This document shows, piece after piece, positions 40,203 through 49,468 of a DNA stretch of 64,000 nucleotides. This DNA comes from Halorientalis regularis (lineage in GTDB: Archaea > Halobacteriota > Halobacteria > Halobacteriales > Haloarculaceae), in assembly GCF_023698535.1 (NCBI RefSeq), contig NZ_JALJCL010000005.1, positions 209,478 through 273,477 on the forward strand, in the 5' to 3' direction. A program made the translations under genes and the position numbers. A model generated the notes under the pieces. It was not told the origin of the DNA. It was given only the letters and a program-made list of their open reading frames with translations, and ran no database searches. The stretch's first letter is position 1. Every line of letters starts with the position of its first letter.

Positions 40203-41117
40203 TCAGGCGATCTTCTCGTACTGCTCGGAGAGCTTGTCGGCGGCCTCGTCGAGCAGTTCCGCCTCGTCGGCCGTGAGGTCCCAGTCGACGACCTCCTCGA
40301 CGCCGTTCGCGCCGAGCTTGCAGGGCACGCCGAAGGCGGTGTCCTCGTAGCCGTACTCGCCGTCGAGCGTGATCGAGGCGGGCAGGACCTCGCCCGTGTC
40401 GTTGACGACGGCCTCGACCATGTGGGCGACGCCCGTGGCGGGGCCCCACTCGGTCGCGCCTTTGCGCTCGATGACGTCCATGGCACTCTCCTGGAGTTCT
40501 TCGAGAATCTGCTCCTGCTCGTCCTCGCTGAACTCGGGGTCGGTGCCGTTGACCCGGACCTTCGAGAACACGGGGACCTGCGCGTCGCCGTGTTCGCCCA
40601 GAATCGTCGCCTCGACGTTCCCGACGGGTTCGTCGAAACGCTCCGAGAGGACGTAGCGGAACCGCGCGGAGTCGAGGCGGCCGCCGAAGCCGATCACCTT
40701 GTGGCGGTCGCGGTCGCCGACCTCGTACTGGTGGCGGTTGAGCAGGTCGACCGGATTCGAGGTGGTGATCGAGACGAAGTCGTCGGTGTGCTCCTCGAGC
40801 TGGCTGATGATGTCGTCCATGATCGGGGCGTTGTCGTCGGCCAGGTCGATCCGTGTCTGGCCCGGCGACCGGGGCAGCCCCGCGGTGATGACGACCACGT
40901 CCGAGCCGGCGGTCTCCTCGTAGGTGCCCTGCCGGATCGTCGTGTTGGCGTCGTAGGCGACCCCGTGGTTGGTGTCGGCTGCTTGCCCGATGGTCACGTC
41001 CTCCTGGTCCGGGATGTCGACGTAGACGAGTTCGTCCGCGATGTCGCGCAGGGCGATGTTGTACCCCGCTGCGGCACCGACGGTGCCCGCCGCGCCCACT
41101 ATGCTAACTTTCGTCAT
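40203..41117 (-). CDS. mdh: Malate dehydrogenase (LDH-like type)
   Basis: A 304-residue NAD(P)-dependent dehydrogenase of the citric acid cycle. Features: nucleotide loop GAAGTVG (8-14), the acidic YVDIPD after the second strand, substrate arginines in [24 protein letters not shown] and the catalytic [10 protein letters not shown] with its His. Length and motifs match the tetrameric haloarchaeal malate dehydrogenase that belongs to the LDH-like group. A TATA box lies about 30 bp upstream. Confidence 0.92.
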   Translation of the reverse strand: MTKVSIVGAAGTVGAAAGYNIALRDIADELVYVDIPDQEDVTIGQAADTNHGVAYDANTTIRQGTYEETAGSDVVVITAGLPRSPGQTRIDLADDNAPIMDDIISQLEEHTDDFVSITTSNPVDLLNRHQYEVGDRDRHKVIGFGGRLDSARFRYVLSERFDEPVGNVEATILGEHGDAQVPVFSKVRVNGTDPEFSEDEQEQILEELQESAMDVIERKGATEWGPATGVAHMVEAVVNDTGEVLPASITLDGEYGYEDTAFGVPCKLGANGVEEVVDWDLTADEAELLDEAADKLSEQYEKIA

Positions 41118-41142
41118 ATCGGCTGGAAGTCCCGGCCCCGGC

Positions 41143-41150
41143 GAATTAAA
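41143..41150 (-). promoter_or_regulatory. mdh TATA box
   Basis: On the minus strand tttaattc lies about 28-33 bp before the mdh ATG at 41117, consistent with a leaderless promoter. Confidence 0.5.
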
Positions 41151-41259
41151 CTCTTCTTTTTGATCCGCGCGTCACTGCCGACGTGTCGTCGCGGCGTCCG
41201 GCCCCACTTCTCAGCTACGCCCCGCAAGCCATTTTCCGCCCGGCCGTCTCTACCCGTGT

Positions 41260-42024
41260 ATGAGCGACTTCGACAAGGAAGCCGAACGCGAGAAGTTGCG
41301 CGACAAGTACGGGCGCGACGAGGACGACCGCGAAGCGACCGAGCGCATGAGCGACCTCCTCCTGAAGGGCGCGACGATGACGAACACTCACTGTGGCACC
41401 TGCGGCGACCCCATCTTTCGCTACGAGGGTCAGGAGTTCTGTTCGACCTGCCAGGAGGTCGTCAGCGAGGCCGACGACCAGCAGGGCGACGGCGATGGAA
41501 CGGCCGCCGGCGACGAGCGATCCGAGACGGATCAGCCCACCGACACCCAATCCGCCGACGGAGCGACCCCGGACACGGCCAGCGACCAAGCCGTCTCCGA
41601 CCCGCCCAGCGCCCCCGACGAACCAGCCACCGCCAGCGACACCGAGACGCCACAGCCCGGGACGAACGGCCGGGCCGACGCCGGGGCCAGTGCCACGCCC
41701 GACCTGGCCGGCCACACGGAGACCACCGACGCGTCGAACCAGCCCGCCGACTGGACGTCGAGCATGGACCCGTCAGTCACCGACGCAGGCGAAACGGCGG
41801 GCCAGTCCGAAACCACGGCGCAGGCCACCGCGCCGAACCCAGCGCCGACCGGCGGGGGCGGGTCGGGCGGGCTCGCGGGCGCACGCGACTCACTCGAAGG
41901 GACCATCGTCCGCCTGACCCGGCAGGCCGAGGCCAGCGACGACCTCGAACGGACGCGGGCCTATCTCGCGGCCGTCGAGGAGGCTGCCGACGCGCTCGCG
42001 GCGGTCAAACGCGCGGACCGCTAA
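41260..42024 (+). CDS. Sjogren syndrome/scleroderma autoantigen 1 (p27) family protein
   Basis: A 254-residue protein. The first 70 residues carry the family signature: KEAEREKLRDKYGRDE, ATERMSDLLLKGATMTNTHCG and the zinc site CGTCGDPIF...CSTCQEV. A Thr/Ala/Asp-rich disordered region of about 120 residues follows, then a C-terminal helix (ARDSLEGTIVRLTRQAEASDD). The family is conserved in archaea and eukaryotes; its molecular role is poorly known. It converges on hef. Confidence 0.85.
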   Translation: MSDFDKEAEREKLRDKYGRDEDDREATERMSDLLLKGATMTNTHCGTCGDPIFRYEGQEFCSTCQEVVSEADDQQGDGDGTAAGDERSETDQPTDTQSADGATPDTASDQAVSDPPSAPDEPATASDTETPQPGTNGRADAGASATPDLAGHTETTDASNQPADWTSSMDPSVTDAGETAGQSETTAQATAPNPAPTGGGGSGGLAGARDSLEGTIVRLTRQAEASDDLERTRAYLAAVEEAADALAAVKRADR

Positions 42025-42051
42025 TCGTCCGTCGGCCGTCCAGCCGACTGC

Positions 42052-44625
42052 TCATCCCTCGTAGTCGCTCCCGACGATCTCCCGGATGCGTTCGGCGGTC
42101 ACCGTACCGACCCCCTCGACCTCCCGGAGGTCGTCTTCGTCGGCGAGCATCACACCTTCGACGCTCCCGAAGTGATCGAGGAGCGCGCGGGCGGTGACCG
42201 GCCCGACCTCCGCGATCGAGGCGACGACGTACTCCTGTTGTTCGGCCAGGGTCTTGGACTGTTTCTCGCCGTGGACGCTGATCTCCCGATCCTCCTGTTC
42301 CTGTTCGCGGGTGCCGATCACTTCCATGAGGTCGGCGGTGTCGTCCTCGTCGTCGGTCCGGAGGACGCTCGCGCCGAAGTCCACGACCAGCGAGGACAGC
42401 GCGCCCCGGATCGCGTTGGGGTGGACGTTGCGCTCGCCGTAGAGGTCCTCGCCCTCGACGATCACGACCGGGCGGGCGTAGTGGCGAGTGGCGTCGCCGA
42501 CCTGCTCGAACATCGAGCGGTCCCCGCCGGTGAGCGTGTCCAGGAAGTCCCCGACGGTCTTGCGCTCGACCACGACCCGATCCGAGAGAACGTAGTCGCC
42601 GACCGCCAGCGTCTCCAGGCGCGTCTCGATGCCGTCCCGCGTCGAGAGGTCCCGCGCGATGGTCGAGTCGAGCTCCCGCTGGTCGGCCACGATCTCGACC
42701 GTCTCGCCGTCCGGGGCGGCCTCCGCGACGACGCCCGCTACGTCCTCCCCGTCGCCCACCCTGTCGTCACCGTCACCGCCACCGCTCCCGGACCCCTCCG
42801 TTTCGTCTCCACTGGCCGACTCGTCAACCGATTCTCGCTCTGTTTCGTCTCCATCGACCGAGCGATCCGTCCCGTCGGCCGCGAAGGCCGAGAGTCCCGA
42901 CTGGCCGCTCGTCTGGCCCGCCGTCGCCCGATCACTCCCGTCGTCGCCCGCCGTTTCACCTGCGCCGTCGGCCTCGTCGCTCGACCCCTCCGTTTCGTCT
43001 CCACCGGCGGACGTGTCGGGCTCGCCACCGGCGTCGCCGTCGGCGTAGTCGTCGAGTTTCGTTCCGTGGAGTTCGGACTCGATCTCTCCGGCGACTGACT
43101 TGAGGTCGCGCAACTCCCGTTCCATACGCTTCTCGTCGTTGCGTGACTTCCAGAAGTAGGCCTCGTCGCGGGTGTCCTCGGCCAGCAGGACGACCACTTG
43201 ACCCTCGGTCTGGCGGCCGGTTCGCCCCTTCCGCTGGATCGACCGGATCGCAGTCGGGACGGGTTCGTAGAAGAGCACGAGGTCGACCTCGGGCACGTCC
43301 AGGCCCTCCTCGGCGACCGAGGTCGAGACCAGCACCTCGAACTCGCCGGCCCGGAAGGCGTCCAGCGTCTCCTGCTGTTCGGTCTGAGTCATCCCCTCGC
43401 TGCCCTCGGTGTCGCTCTGTCCGACGAACTTCCGGGTCTCGAAGTGATCGCCCAGGAACTCGACGAGCGTCTCGGCGGTGTCCCGCGATTCGGTGAAGAC
43501 GATGACGCGCTCGCCGCCGTCGAGTCCGAGCGTCTGGGCCAGCAGGATGCGGGCCTGCCGAAACTTGGGATGGAGGTCGTCGTAGTCCTCGGCCCGCCGC
43601 ATCGCTTCTCTCACTTTCGGGTCCGAGACCAGTCGCTGGTCGGCCTTCGAGGCCCCGGAGGCGCGCGCGGCCTGTTTCAGCCGCTCGAAATACCGTCGGA
43701 GGGACTCCACGCTCTGGGTCTCGACGTAGTTGACCGCGGTGTTGAGCTTCCGGATCTCGGCGTGGAGGCTCATCCCCTCGTACCCCTCAGACTGGTCGTT
43801 GTTCATCAGCTCTCGGAGCTTCGACTGGATGCCGACGAGGTCCTTCTCCGAGAGGTCCGGGCTGGTCTTGTTCGTGACGCCCAGTTCGTTGAGCTTGCCC
43901 AGCCGGTCCGAGATCACGTCGTTCAGGGCATCACGAATCTCGATCACGTCCTCGGGCAACTCGACGCGTTCCCAGGTGAGGTCCGTGTCGTGGGTGTACT
44001 CGGCCACGTCCGCGTCGTCCTCGGTCATCACCTCGACCTCCCGGAGGCCGAGGTTCTCACAGACCTGGAGGATGGCTTCCTCGTCCCCGCCGGGGGAGGC
44101 GCTCATCGCCGTCACCAGCGGGTCGGCGGCGTCGTCGTGGTAGCGTTCGGCGATGTAGTTGTAGGCGTAGTCGCCGCTGGCGCGGTGACACTCGTCGAAG
44201 GTCAGGTGGGTCACGTCGGACAGGGAGATCCGATTGCCCACCAGATCGTTCTCGACGACCTGCGGGGTGGCGATGACGACGCGGGCGTCGTCCCAGAGCT
44301 CCGACCGGTCGTCGGGCCTGACTTCGCCGGTGAAGACGACGATCTCCCCGTCGGGGATCTCCAGGGCCTCGCGGTAGAAGTCGGCGTGCTGGGTCACGAG
44401 GGGTTTGGTGGGCGCGAGAAAGAGCGCCTTCCCCCCGACCTCGTGCAGGCGGTCGGCGGTGACCAGCAGGCTCACCGTCGTCTTGCCCAGGCCCGTCGGG
44501 AGACAGACCAGCGTGTGGTCCGCGGCGGCGGCCTCGGCGAGCGTGACCTGGTACTGCCTGTCCTCCAGCAGTCCCTCGGTCAACAGGGGATGCTCGACGT
44601 GTCCGACCTCGTCGGTCGCTGCCAT
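42052..44625 (-). CDS. hef: Hef: fused helicase and ERCC4/XPF-type nuclease
   Basis: An 857-residue protein acting on stalled replication forks. The helicase has Walker A LPTGLGKTT (42-50), DECH in THLTFDECHRA and motif VI QRKGRTGR near 455. An acidic linker rich in GDETEGS-like repeats (about 520-640) follows. Then comes the XPF nuclease with VVVERKTVGDF (near 680) and a tandem helix-hairpin-helix end (IAEVGPVTARALLDHFGSVEGV). All parts look intact. In haloarchaea Hef is important for growth without the Hjc resolvase. Confidence 0.92.
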   Translation of the reverse strand: MAATDEVGHVEHPLLTEGLLEDRQYQVTLAEAAAADHTLVCLPTGLGKTTVSLLVTADRLHEVGGKALFLAPTKPLVTQHADFYREALEIPDGEIVVFTGEVRPDDRSELWDDARVVIATPQVVENDLVGNRISLSDVTHLTFDECHRASGDYAYNYIAERYHDDAADPLVTAMSASPGGDEEAILQVCENLGLREVEVMTEDDADVAEYTHDTDLTWERVELPEDVIEIRDALNDVISDRLGKLNELGVTNKTSPDLSEKDLVGIQSKLRELMNNDQSEGYEGMSLHAEIRKLNTAVNYVETQSVESLRRYFERLKQAARASGASKADQRLVSDPKVREAMRRAEDYDDLHPKFRQARILLAQTLGLDGGERVIVFTESRDTAETLVEFLGDHFETRKFVGQSDTEGSEGMTQTEQQETLDAFRAGEFEVLVSTSVAEEGLDVPEVDLVLFYEPVPTAIRSIQRKGRTGRQTEGQVVVLLAEDTRDEAYFWKSRNDEKRMERELRDLKSVAGEIESELHGTKLDDYADGDAGGEPDTSAGGDETEGSSDEADGAGETAGDDGSDRATAGQTSGQSGLSAFAADGTDRSVDGDETERESVDESASGDETEGSGSGGGDGDDRVGDGEDVAGVVAEAAPDGETVEIVADQRELDSTIARDLSTRDGIETRLETLAVGDYVLSDRVVVERKTVGDFLDTLTGGDRSMFEQVGDATRHYARPVVIVEGEDLYGERNVHPNAIRGALSSLVVDFGASVLRTDDEDDTADLMEVIGTREQEQEDREISVHGEKQSKTLAEQQEYVVASIAEVGPVTARALLDHFGSVEGVMLADEDDLREVEGVGTVTAERIREIVGSDYEG
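42791..43004 (-). repeat. Exact 22-bp repeat in the hef linker
   Basis: Minus-strand GTGGAGACGAAACGGAGGGG, then TC, occurs identically at 42812-42791 and 43004-42983, encoding GDETEGS. A shorter partial copy is near 42840-42852. Its GAAACGGAGGGGTC half is one base different from the ORB-like site at 33885. Whether it comes from peptide repetition or is a DNA-level motif cannot be told here. Confidence 0.5.
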
Positions 44626-44817
44626 TACTCCGGATACCCGCTACCGCCGGTTAAGCGTTCGCGTACCGGGGCGGAAGTGAAGCGGTCCGGTGTTTCGTCG
44701 TCAGCCCACGACGGCCGGGCGGTCGGCAACCCGTCGGACTGGCAGACTGTCCGGCGAATCGAATCTCGAAACGCGCCGAGATATTAACGGCTGGAACTAC
44801 GAGATACGTATACACGA

Positions 44818-44946
44818 ATGTCCGGAAATCGGGAGCGACGGGCGTATCTGTCGGGATCCAAGCCGTCCGTGCTATCGGACGTGGTCTCGACCCGACAGCG
44901 CCACGCCGCCGCCACCCGTCACGGACGGTGGGGGAATCCGGAGTGA
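44818..44946 (+). CDS. Possible 42-residue basic peptide upstream of 44953
   Basis: A short frame (starts MSGNRERRAYLSG, ends HGRWGNPE) whose stop lies 6 bp before the next start codon. An AT-rich gatatta at about 44780-44786 could be its TATA box. The product is basic, unusual for this proteome, so it may be a leader frame rather than a protein. It occupies part of the 327 bp gap after hef; nothing else is evident there. Confidence 0.35.
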   Translation: MSGNRERRAYLSGSKPSVLSDVVSTRQRHAAATRHGRWGNPE

Positions 44947-44952
44947 GAACCG

Positions 44953-45567
44953 ATGCGTGAGCCCGAGACCCGGGACTGGACCGAGCGGGAGACGGCCCGA
45001 CACATGGCCGAACAGGTCTGTCTGGGGTTCCGGGCTCACGACCGGAAACAGCGCGACGAGGCCATCGAGGCGTTCGGGACCGTCGACGCCCTCCAGTTTC
45101 AACACGTCGACGCCGAGACCGCCACGCACGCGGCGACGGCCTACGTCGAGGCGCTGTGGGCCAAAGACGCCGTGGAGGTCGACCACATGGCCGACGGCGA
45201 GATCCACGACGACGACCTCGCGGACGCCGACTGGGAGCCCGTCCGCGAGAAGTTCCGCGAACGCGCCTCTATCGTCGGCATGAACCCCCGCTACGCCCAA
45301 CTGTCGACGACGGCCTGGCGCAATCACAAGACTGGCCGGGACTACTGGACGCCGATTCAGCGGGCCCAGGTGATCGAACTCCGCGCGGCGATGAGCGACG
45401 AGGAGTACCCGCACAAACCGCGCTACGGGCAGTCCGGGTTCGGGCCGGAAGCCGCCCGGTACGCACTGGCCGTCGAACTACACGATATGCACACGGATCG
45501 GCACTGGCAGGAGGCGATGGACGTGATGGTGCCGTACTTCGAGGCGATACTGGAGGCGCATGACTGA
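44953..45567 (+). CDS. Haloarchaeal protein of unknown function, coupled to histidine kinase
   Basis: A 204-residue soluble protein starting MREPETRDWTERETARHMAEQVC. It is rich in His and Trp, with FQHVDAETATHAATAYVEALWAKDAVEVDHMADG and HDMHTDRHWQEAMDVMVPYFE. No known domain is recognised; a helical fold seems likely. Its 3' end overlaps the histidine kinase start by 8 bp, so the two are probably co-expressed and may act in one pathway. Confidence 0.72.
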   Translation: MREPETRDWTERETARHMAEQVCLGFRAHDRKQRDEAIEAFGTVDALQFQHVDAETATHAATAYVEALWAKDAVEVDHMADGEIHDDDLADADWEPVREKFRERASIVGMNPRYAQLSTTAWRNHKTGRDYWTPIQRAQVIELRAAMSDEEYPHKPRYGQSGFGPEAARYALAVELHDMHTDRHWQEAMDVMVPYFEAILEAHD

Positions 45568-47113
45568 CGATACCTCGACCGGGCTCTCGCCCGGGCCACT
45601 GGCCGACGCCGCGATCACCAGCGACGGAACCGGCGAGGGGAGCGACGGACAGGTGTCGATTCTGCACGTCGACGACGACCCCGACATGCTGTCGCTGTCG
45701 AAGACGATGCTCGAACGCCGGGACATCGACGTGACCACCCGGACCAGCGCCGAGGCGGGCCTGGAGTACCTCCAGGAGGCCGACGTGGGTTGTATCGTCA
45801 GCGACTACGAGATGCCACGGACCGACGGCCTGGAGTTTCTGGAGGCCGTTCGCAAGGAGTACCCCGATCTCCCCTTCATCCTGTTTACCGGCAAGGGCGG
45901 CGAGGAGATCGCGAGCAAGGCGATCTCCGCGGGCGTCACCGACTACCTCCAGAAAGAACCCGGCGAAGGGCAGTACACGGTGCTGGCCAACCGGATCGTC
46001 AACCTCGTCGATCAGTACCGCGCGAAGCAGGCCGTCGAGCAGACTCAGAAGCGGTTCAGCAAGCTCATCGAACACTCGACGGACGTCATCTCGATCATCA
46101 GCCTCGACGCCCGCTTCGAGTACCTCTCGCCCTCCGCGGAACACATCCTCGGCTACGAACCGGCCGAGATGGTCGGCGAGTACATCTTCGACTACGCCCA
46201 CCCCGAGGACCGCGACGAAGCCATGGAGAAGTTCTTCGAGACGGTCGAAGACCCCGACAAGCAACCGACCGTCGAGTTCCGGTTCAAACACCCCGACGGC
46301 TCCTGGCCCGTGCTGGAATCCCGGGGCCGCAATCTGCTGGACGATCCCGACGTGCAGGGCTTCGTCGTCAACAGCCGTGAGATCACGGAACTCCGCGAAC
46401 ACGAGCAGGAGTTGAAACGGCAGAACGAGCAACTGGAGGTGATCCGCAGCGTCGTCTCCCACGACCTGAAGAACCCGCTGAACGTCGCCAAGACGACCCT
46501 CGACCTGGCGACGGAGGACTTCGAGGACCCCGACCGTCGCGAGGACGTACCCGAACACCTCGACCGCCTCGGGCGCGCCCTGGACCGGATGGACGTCATC
46601 ATCAGCGACATGCTCACGATGGCCCAGCAGGGCCAGCGCGTGGTCGAGACCGACCCCGTCGACTTCGAAGCCACCGCCCGGGCCGCCTGGGAGATGGCCG
46701 GCGGCGACGACGCCACGTTCGAGATCGCCGACACGCCCACCATCCAGGCCGACGAGAGCCGTCTCCAGCAACTCCTCGAAAATCTCTTTCACAACGCCGT
46801 GGAACACACCGACACCGACGTGACGGTCACGGTTGGGACCACGGCGGCCGCCGACACCGACGACGCCAGCATCGCCAGCCTGTACGTCGAGGACGACGGT
46901 CCGGGGATTCCCGACGACGAACGGGAGAAGGTGTTCGAGTCGGGTTACTCCACCGCCGAAGAAGGCAGTGGCTTCGGGCTGGCTATCGTCGAGCAGATCG
47001 CCAAGGCCCACGGCTGGGAGGTCGAGATCACCGACCCCGGCGGGACCCGTGAGAACGGTGAGTCCCGCGCCAGCGGCACGCGAATCCTGATCAGCGGCGT
47101 CCAGATCGAGTAA
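45560..47113 (+). CDS. Receiver-PAS-histidine kinase
   Basis: A 517-residue soluble sensor kinase. Order: receiver domain (about 32-155, acidic pocket DDD and phospho-acceptor Asp82 in SDYEMP), PAS domain (about 165-280, FEYLSPSAEHILGYEPAEMVG), HisKA with His301 in SHDLKNPLN, and ATPase domain with N-box HNAVEH (411-416), DDGPGIP and GFGLAIV. No membrane segment, so it should sense an internal cue through the PAS domain. Kinases with an N-terminal receiver but no output regulator nearby are common in haloarchaea. Confidence 0.92.
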   Translation: MTDDTSTGLSPGPLADAAITSDGTGEGSDGQVSILHVDDDPDMLSLSKTMLERRDIDVTTRTSAEAGLEYLQEADVGCIVSDYEMPRTDGLEFLEAVRKEYPDLPFILFTGKGGEEIASKAISAGVTDYLQKEPGEGQYTVLANRIVNLVDQYRAKQAVEQTQKRFSKLIEHSTDVISIISLDARFEYLSPSAEHILGYEPAEMVGEYIFDYAHPEDRDEAMEKFFETVEDPDKQPTVEFRFKHPDGSWPVLESRGRNLLDDPDVQGFVVNSREITELREHEQELKRQNEQLEVIRSVVSHDLKNPLNVAKTTLDLATEDFEDPDRREDVPEHLDRLGRALDRMDVIISDMLTMAQQGQRVVETDPVDFEATARAAWEMAGGDDATFEIADTPTIQADESRLQQLLENLFHNAVEHTDTDVTVTVGTTAAADTDDASIASLYVEDDGPGIPDDEREKVFESGYSTAEEGSGFGLAIVEQIAKAHGWEVEITDPGGTRENGESRASGTRILISGVQIE

Positions 47114-47114
47114 C

Positions 47115-47687
47115 TCAGAGTATCGGTGGGAGGCTCAGCCCGACGGTCATCGCCCCCGCGGCGACCAGCGGGATGGTCAGGTTGTCGTCGATCACGTACT
47201 CGCCGATCACGGGCTTGACGCCGTCGGCCAGCATCGCCGCCAGGCCCCCGAGTACCGCCGCCACCGGTGGGACAAAGGGGAGCGCGAGGCCGGTACAGAC
47301 CAGAAACATCGTGACGAGGACACGCGGTCGCTTGACCGTCCGGAGCTCGTCGGACCCGAGCAGGCCGGAGATCGGGTCGCCGAGCGTGAGCATCAGGATC
47401 GCGGGGACGGCGATGGTCGGGCCGAAGGCGAGACCGGTGGTCGAGCCGCTGAACACGTACAGCGCGTATCCGGCGGGGTTGTCTTGTTCGTACTCCCTGG
47501 TCAGCACGTCGAAGACGACCCACTCGAAGCCGAGGCCCAGCCGGGCGGTCTCCAGCAGAAGGGCGAAGATCAGCCCGCCTACCAGCAGGTACCGCAGTTG
47601 TGGCCAGGTGAGCAGGTCCAACAGGTAGAGTCCCGGCACCCCCGCGCCGCTCGCGTGAACGAGTCGGCGTGCCACCTCGTTCGCCAT
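47115..47687 (-). CDS. Dolichol-kinase/phosphatidate-cytidylyltransferase-like membrane protein
   Basis: A 190-residue protein with six or seven membrane helices. Segments NEVARRLVHASGAGVPG, LMLTLGDPISGLLG and KRPRVLVTM match the SEC59/DGK1/VTE5 polyprenol- and diacylglycerol-kinase group, which uses CTP. In haloarchaea such enzymes may recycle dolichol phosphate for glycosylation. It sits immediately downstream of glyS, sharing one base (47687), and converges with the kinase gene. Confidence 0.75.
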   Translation of the reverse strand: MANEVARRLVHASGAGVPGLYLLDLLTWPQLRYLLVGGLIFALLLETARLGLGFEWVVFDVLTREYEQDNPAGYALYVFSGSTTGLAFGPTIAVPAILMLTLGDPISGLLGSDELRTVKRPRVLVTMFLVCTGLALPFVPPVAAVLGGLAAMLADGVKPVIGEYVIDDNLTIPLVAAGAMTVGLSLPPIL

Positions 47688-49468
47688 CAGCGGTCGCCGA
47701 CGGTCGTCTCACCGGCCCGCAGGTCCGCGACGACGCCCGGCAGGTCGTCCACGGGAACCCGGGCCTGTGCCGTCGTGTCCCGGTCGCGGATCGTCACCGT
47801 GTCGTCGTCCAGCGTGTCGTAGTCGACGGTCACGCAGTAGGGCGTCCCCACCTCGTCCTGCCGGCGGTAGCGCCGGCCGATGGAGCCGGAGGCGTCCTCG
47901 GCGACCTCGAAGCCGGCCCGGCGGAGCCGTTCGGCGATCTCGCCGGCCCGCTCGCCCAGGCCGTCCTTGTCCATCAGCGGGAACACCGCCACCGTGGTCG
48001 GCGCGAGTTCCGGCGGCAGGGTCAGGACGGTGCGTTCCTCGTCGTCCCCATCGGCCTCGCTCTCCCCGGCGTCGTCCTGTGTCAGGCTATGGGCCAGCAC
48101 CGTGTAGACCAGCCGGTCGACACCGAAGGACGGCTCCACGACGTGGGGCGTGACGTGTTCGCCCGCTTCGGTGACCTCCTCGACGGCGAAGCCGGTCTTC
48201 TCGACCGGGACGGTGTACTCCTCGCCGTCCACGTCGACGGTCACGTCGTCGCCTTCGAAGGCACTCCGGTCCCGCTCGGCCAGGGCTTCGAGCGCGTCGG
48301 CCACCGCCCCGGCGTCGCCGCCGAACTCGGGGCCGAGATAGCTCATGTCCGGATCGACCGTGGCGCGCTCGACGGTGATCGGGTCGTCGTACTGCTTGAA
48401 GATCGTGAAGTCGTCGTCGGCGTACTCGCCGTGCTTGGTGAGGTCGTAGTCACCGCGGTATGCGAAGCCGGTGATCTCGATCCAGTCCGGGTCGGCCCCG
48501 GGGGGACTGGTATCAGCTTCCGCGTCCCAGCAGTCCGCAGCGTAGTGGGCCAGTTCGCCCGAGCGGTGCTGGCGGAAGCGGAACCGGTCCATGTCGATGC
48601 CGATGCGCTCGTACCAGCCCTGGGCGACGCCGAGGTAGTAGCCCACCCAGGCGCTCCCGACGATGCCCTCTTCGACGGCCTCGCCGACGGTCATCTCGAC
48701 CGGTTCGCCGCCGTCGTCGTCCTGGCGGGCCTCGGAGTACAGCGTGACCGCCACGTCTTCGACCGACTCCAGGTCGGGTTCGTCGGCCTCAGGGTCGACG
48801 AAGTGTTCGAGTTCGGCCTGTGCGAACTCCCGGAGGCGAACGAGGCCTTTCCGGGGGCTGATCTCGTTGCGGTAGGCCGCGCCGACCTGGGCGACGCCGA
48901 AGGGCAACTGCCCGCGGGCGTACTCCTTGAGTCGCGGGAACTCCACGAAGATGCCCTGGGCGGTCTCGGGGCGCAGGTACCCGGGCGAGGACGAACCCGG
49001 TCCGATGTTCGTCTCGAACATGAGGTTGAAATCGTCGACGGGTTCGCCCGCGAGGTCCGTGCCACACGAGGGACAGACGAGGTCGTTCTCGGCGATGATG
49101 TCCTCGATGTCGTCGATGGCGATGGACTCGGCTTCCTCGATGTCGGTGTTGTCCTCGACGATGTGGTCCGCGCGGTGGGAGGCCCCACACTCGGGGCACT
49201 CGACGATCATGTCGTCGAAGCCGTCCAGATGGCCGGAGGCCTCGAAGACGGGTTCGGGCATCACGTTGGGGGCTTCGATCTCCATGTGGCCCTCGCGGCG
49301 GACGAAGCGGTCGCGCCAGGCGTCTTCGAGGTTCTCCTTCAGGGTCGCGCCCTCGGGACCGTAGACGTAGAAGCCCGAGACGCCGCCGTAGGCCTCGCTG
49401 GACTGGAAGAAAAAGCCCCGTCGCTTGGCCAGCTCCGTGAGTCGGTCGGTTGCGGTGTCGTCGGTCAT
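47687..49468 (-). CDS. glyS: Glycyl-tRNA synthetase
   Basis: A 593-residue class II synthetase charging tRNA-Gly. It has motif 2 region YRNEISPRKGLVRLREF, the RPETAQGIFVEF signature, motif 3 near FGVDRLVYTVL and a C-terminal anticodon-binding domain (LAPTTVAVFPLMDKDGLGERAGEIAERL). A zinc site is formed by CPECGASH and CPSCGTD in the insert. It overlaps the CBS gene by 4 bp and the downstream kinase-like gene by 1 bp, forming one operon. Confidence 0.93.
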   Translation of the reverse strand: MTDDTATDRLTELAKRRGFFFQSSEAYGGVSGFYVYGPEGATLKENLEDAWRDRFVRREGHMEIEAPNVMPEPVFEASGHLDGFDDMIVECPECGASHRADHIVEDNTDIEEAESIAIDDIEDIIAENDLVCPSCGTDLAGEPVDDFNLMFETNIGPGSSSPGYLRPETAQGIFVEFPRLKEYARGQLPFGVAQVGAAYRNEISPRKGLVRLREFAQAELEHFVDPEADEPDLESVEDVAVTLYSEARQDDDGGEPVEMTVGEAVEEGIVGSAWVGYYLGVAQGWYERIGIDMDRFRFRQHRSGELAHYAADCWDAEADTSPPGADPDWIEITGFAYRGDYDLTKHGEYADDDFTIFKQYDDPITVERATVDPDMSYLGPEFGGDAGAVADALEALAERDRSAFEGDDVTVDVDGEEYTVPVEKTGFAVEEVTEAGEHVTPHVVEPSFGVDRLVYTVLAHSLTQDDAGESEADGDDEERTVLTLPPELAPTTVAVFPLMDKDGLGERAGEIAERLRRAGFEVAEDASGSIGRRYRRQDEVGTPYCVTVDYDTLDDDTVTIRDRDTTAQARVPVDDLPGVVADLRAGETTVGDR

